Shown here in pieces: positions 18,022-19,387 of a DNA stretch of 19,387 nt. The translations under genes and the position numbers were made by a program. The DNA is from Cylindrotheca closterium (taxonomy: Eukaryota; Bacillariophyta; Bacillariophyceae; Bacillariales; Bacillariaceae), in the NCBI GenBank assembly GCA_933822405.4, contig CAKOGP040001772.1:1-19387 (forward strand), in the 5' to 3' direction. The notes below the pieces were generated by a model. It made no database searches, was not told where the DNA came from, and worked only from the letters and a program-made list of their open reading frames with translations. The first letter of the stretch is position 1. Every line of letters starts with the position of its first letter.

Positions 18022-19267
18022 CTATGATGCATGAGAAAAATAAAAAAAAGGAGAAGGGACTGTACGGTGGATGAACCGAGGAGATCCAATAAAGTGTTTT
18101 GAAATGGTCGACCGGCTGGTAATGTCACCTGATAAAATGATTCTTGGCAGAGTTTGTTTACTAGATGTAGACTTAATACCCGGGAAGGAAGTTTGCGTTG
18201 GTGTGGCATATACAGATGGTACCGTAGAGGATATCAAGGAGAAACACCACCTGCCTATCTTCCAAATGAAGAAGTGAAGGAATGACCTATTATAGATGAA
18301 AAGGTAATATGACATGTGATTCAAGTCATTCAACCAAAGAATCGTCAAGTTCCAGGATGACAGGTCTTCTGAAATTAATGTGACTGTCTTCAATCTTAAT
18401 GCAGGGATACCCAAGTTCATGGTGAGCCACTGAGGGTATGGTTTAGAGAAGAATGCATCTCTCACTTCAGGATAGCAATCGTAGAAATTTTTGTCAGCTT
18501 CCCTTTTAAAATAGGTCTGGACAAGGCAAATAATTGATGCATCATCAAGATAGTGGTCCATCAATTGATTTTTTCCATCAGTTAGGTTCCACTTATTCTT
18601 TACTTCAGCACTGATCCCCTTGGTTTTGAGAAACTGTTGTTGATGTGCGGTGAGCAAATGGAGTGGGAAGAGAAACAAGATGAACCTATACTAGTAACTT
18701 GCCTCAATAATTTTTGATATAACTGCCAGCTTTGCGCTATCATCATTTTCAGCAAGGGCGGCAATGAATGTTGTCTCTTGTAGTTGGAATTGTTCTTCAA
18801 AACAGGAGCATTAATCTGCTTGCTGATTCTCCTGAGGGCAACGGAACAAAATCCAATTTCTTCAGAAAATAGTCTCTTGGTGTTGCTGCGTTGGGGTTCC
18901 TTTGGGTCTTTGACTTGTCCCAAGGCCTTGAGAATAGGAAAGACGTTTGCCTCTTGCTTAAGACCAAACCTATTGAGGTAGAAAGCTGTAAACATTCCAA
19001 AGGCAATGTCTACCATGGCAATAACCATTGGTGGTTCTGATAAGTTGTTCAACAAAGGAAATTCTCCGTTAAAGTTCTTTAACCAGACTTTGGCCTTTAG
19101 TCTTTTGTTAGGGTAGTAGTCAGTGAGCTGTTTGTGCTCAGTGCGTTTTTTTTTTCTTGCGACGTTTTTTCGGGAGATACAGGCACTGCTGTTGTCCGGC
19201 GCACCTTTTGCAATTTGAAGACCATAGACTGGTCTTGAGGATCATCCGTTTTGAATTTGCTGTCCAT
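18022..19267 (-). CDS. Unknown two-exon gene with a -1 frame change
   Basis: ATG at 19265-19267 (start chosen as the first in frame; an upstream exon is possible) opens 56 codons, basic and Ser/Thr-rich, ending in TAA at 19097-19099. A -1 step at A AAA AAC (19145-19151) instead continues through KRTEHKQLTDYYPNKRLKAK, VDIAFGMFTAFYLNRFGL and SEEIGFCSVALRRISKQINA to LLRQ at 18699. A probable 65-bp intron (18634-18698) then leads in the same phase to FLKTKGISAEVKNKWNLTD, SIICLVQTYFKREADKNF and YPQWLTMNLGIPALRL. With the -1 step, exon 1 is exactly 190 codons and the intron phase is consistent, which supports the model. The frame stays open to 18022, but beyond about 18330 it is rich in Phe, Trp, Ser and Tyr and lies antisense to a better plus-strand frame, so the real 3' end is uncertain. 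No family recognised. Confidence 0.5.
18071..18277 (+). CDS. Short coding-like fragment, convergent with the 19267 gene
   Basis: ATG 18071 to TGA 18275-18277, 68 aa, with ordinary, charged composition (ILGRVCLLDVDLIPGKEVCV, then AYTDGTVEDIKEKHHLPIF). The beta-strand-like alternation suggests a piece of a small globular domain. No upstream exon or family could be identified. The opposite-strand reading of the same bases looks less like protein. Confidence 0.35.
   Translation: MNRGDPIKCFEMVDRLVMSPDKMILGRVCLLDVDLIPGKEVCVGVAYTDGTVEDIKEKHHLPIFQMKK
18634..18698 (-). other. Probable 65-bp intron
   Basis: On the minus strand the segment begins gttact and ends catcaacaacag. Both flanking frames are in phase 0, and 65 is not a multiple of three, so removal is needed to join them. 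The donor is weak. A GC-AG alternative (gcaagt, 18697-18702) does not keep the frame. Confidence 0.45.
19145..19151 (-). other. Candidate -1 ribosomal frameshift site A AAA AAC
   Basis: The minus strand reads gaa aaa aaa aac gca in the starting frame. A AAA AAC fits X XXY YYZ and is among the efficient eukaryotic slippery heptamers. The zero-frame stop lies about 15 codons downstream. It sits within a ten-A run, so a lost A in genome or assembly is an equally simple explanation. Confidence 0.4.
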
Positions 19268-19387
19268 TTTGTGGAATTGCAGATTTGTGACAACAAAAGA
19301 TGTTAAGCCGTGTCTTGGAGGATAATGGGCTAGTATGGATTACCTGTAGGATGGTGCCAATGTTTCCATTTAGGGGCATGGTGATAC
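19268..19387. other. Upstream flank of the 19267 gene
   Basis: The last 120 bases show no gene. A pyrimidine/T-rich minus-strand leader ahead of the ATG is all that can be noted. Confidence 0.3.

Noticed and set aside
1..19387. rRNA or tRNA genes and bacterial features
   Set aside because: I looked for tRNA T-arm words and conserved rRNA segments and saw none. No operon structure or ribosome binding sites are present.

Overview
This looks like nuclear DNA of a microbial eukaryote, most likely a diatom (stramenopile). The main reason is that it carries two degenerate Ty1/copia retrotransposon polyproteins whose wording matches the diatom copia (CoDi-type) elements as I know them, one of them with a chromodomain-like module just ahead of the reverse transcriptase. 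Short GT-AG introns and the absence of operons or ribosome binding sites agree with this. The host call is an inference; no rRNA or tRNA was recognised. Most of the window is repeat and transposon wreckage.

Layout. 1-1757: a satellite of 176-bp monomers that runs off the left edge, with a monomer variant recurring every third unit. 1758-4812: gene-poor DNA with short palindromes, a fold-back element whose arms are 11-bp tandem repeats (3302-4257) and which encloses a broken reading frame, then a leader-like stretch. 4813-5606: a low-complexity protein gene split by a -1 frame change at the heptamer A AAA AAG. 5604-6495: two copies of a second fold-back repeat. 6500-9420: small repeats, a broken minus-strand gene with a zinc-knuckle-like motif, and a minus-strand gene remnant with a duplicated exon/intron segment.

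9474-12334: a 5'-truncated copia pol (reverse transcriptase and RNase H) with a 469-bp tandem duplication, followed by a putative LTR. 12335-13490: duplicated segments and a third fold-back repeat. 13553-14701 (minus): the only long intact host-like gene, with the HxD...H...R signature of 2-oxoglutarate/Fe(II) oxygenases. 14958-15547: an inverted copy of the LTR-like sequence, which cuts off a plus-strand gene fragment. 16342-17480: a second, chromodomain-bearing copia pol with an internal deletion and a 3' truncation. 18022-19267: a minus-strand gene with one probable 65-bp intron and a -1 frame change at A AAA AAC, facing a short plus-strand coding-like fragment.

The observations I rate highest are the two X XXY YYZ slippery heptamers, each at the exact place where a reading frame must step back one base; the CpG-concentrated, transition-only divergence between the two copies of the copia duplication, which looks like a footprint of cytosine methylation; the three-monomer periodicity of the satellite; and three unrelated fold-back elements that all have arms built of short tandem repeats. 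For the frame changes, loss of one A from a homopolymer (in the genome or in the assembly) remains a serious alternative.
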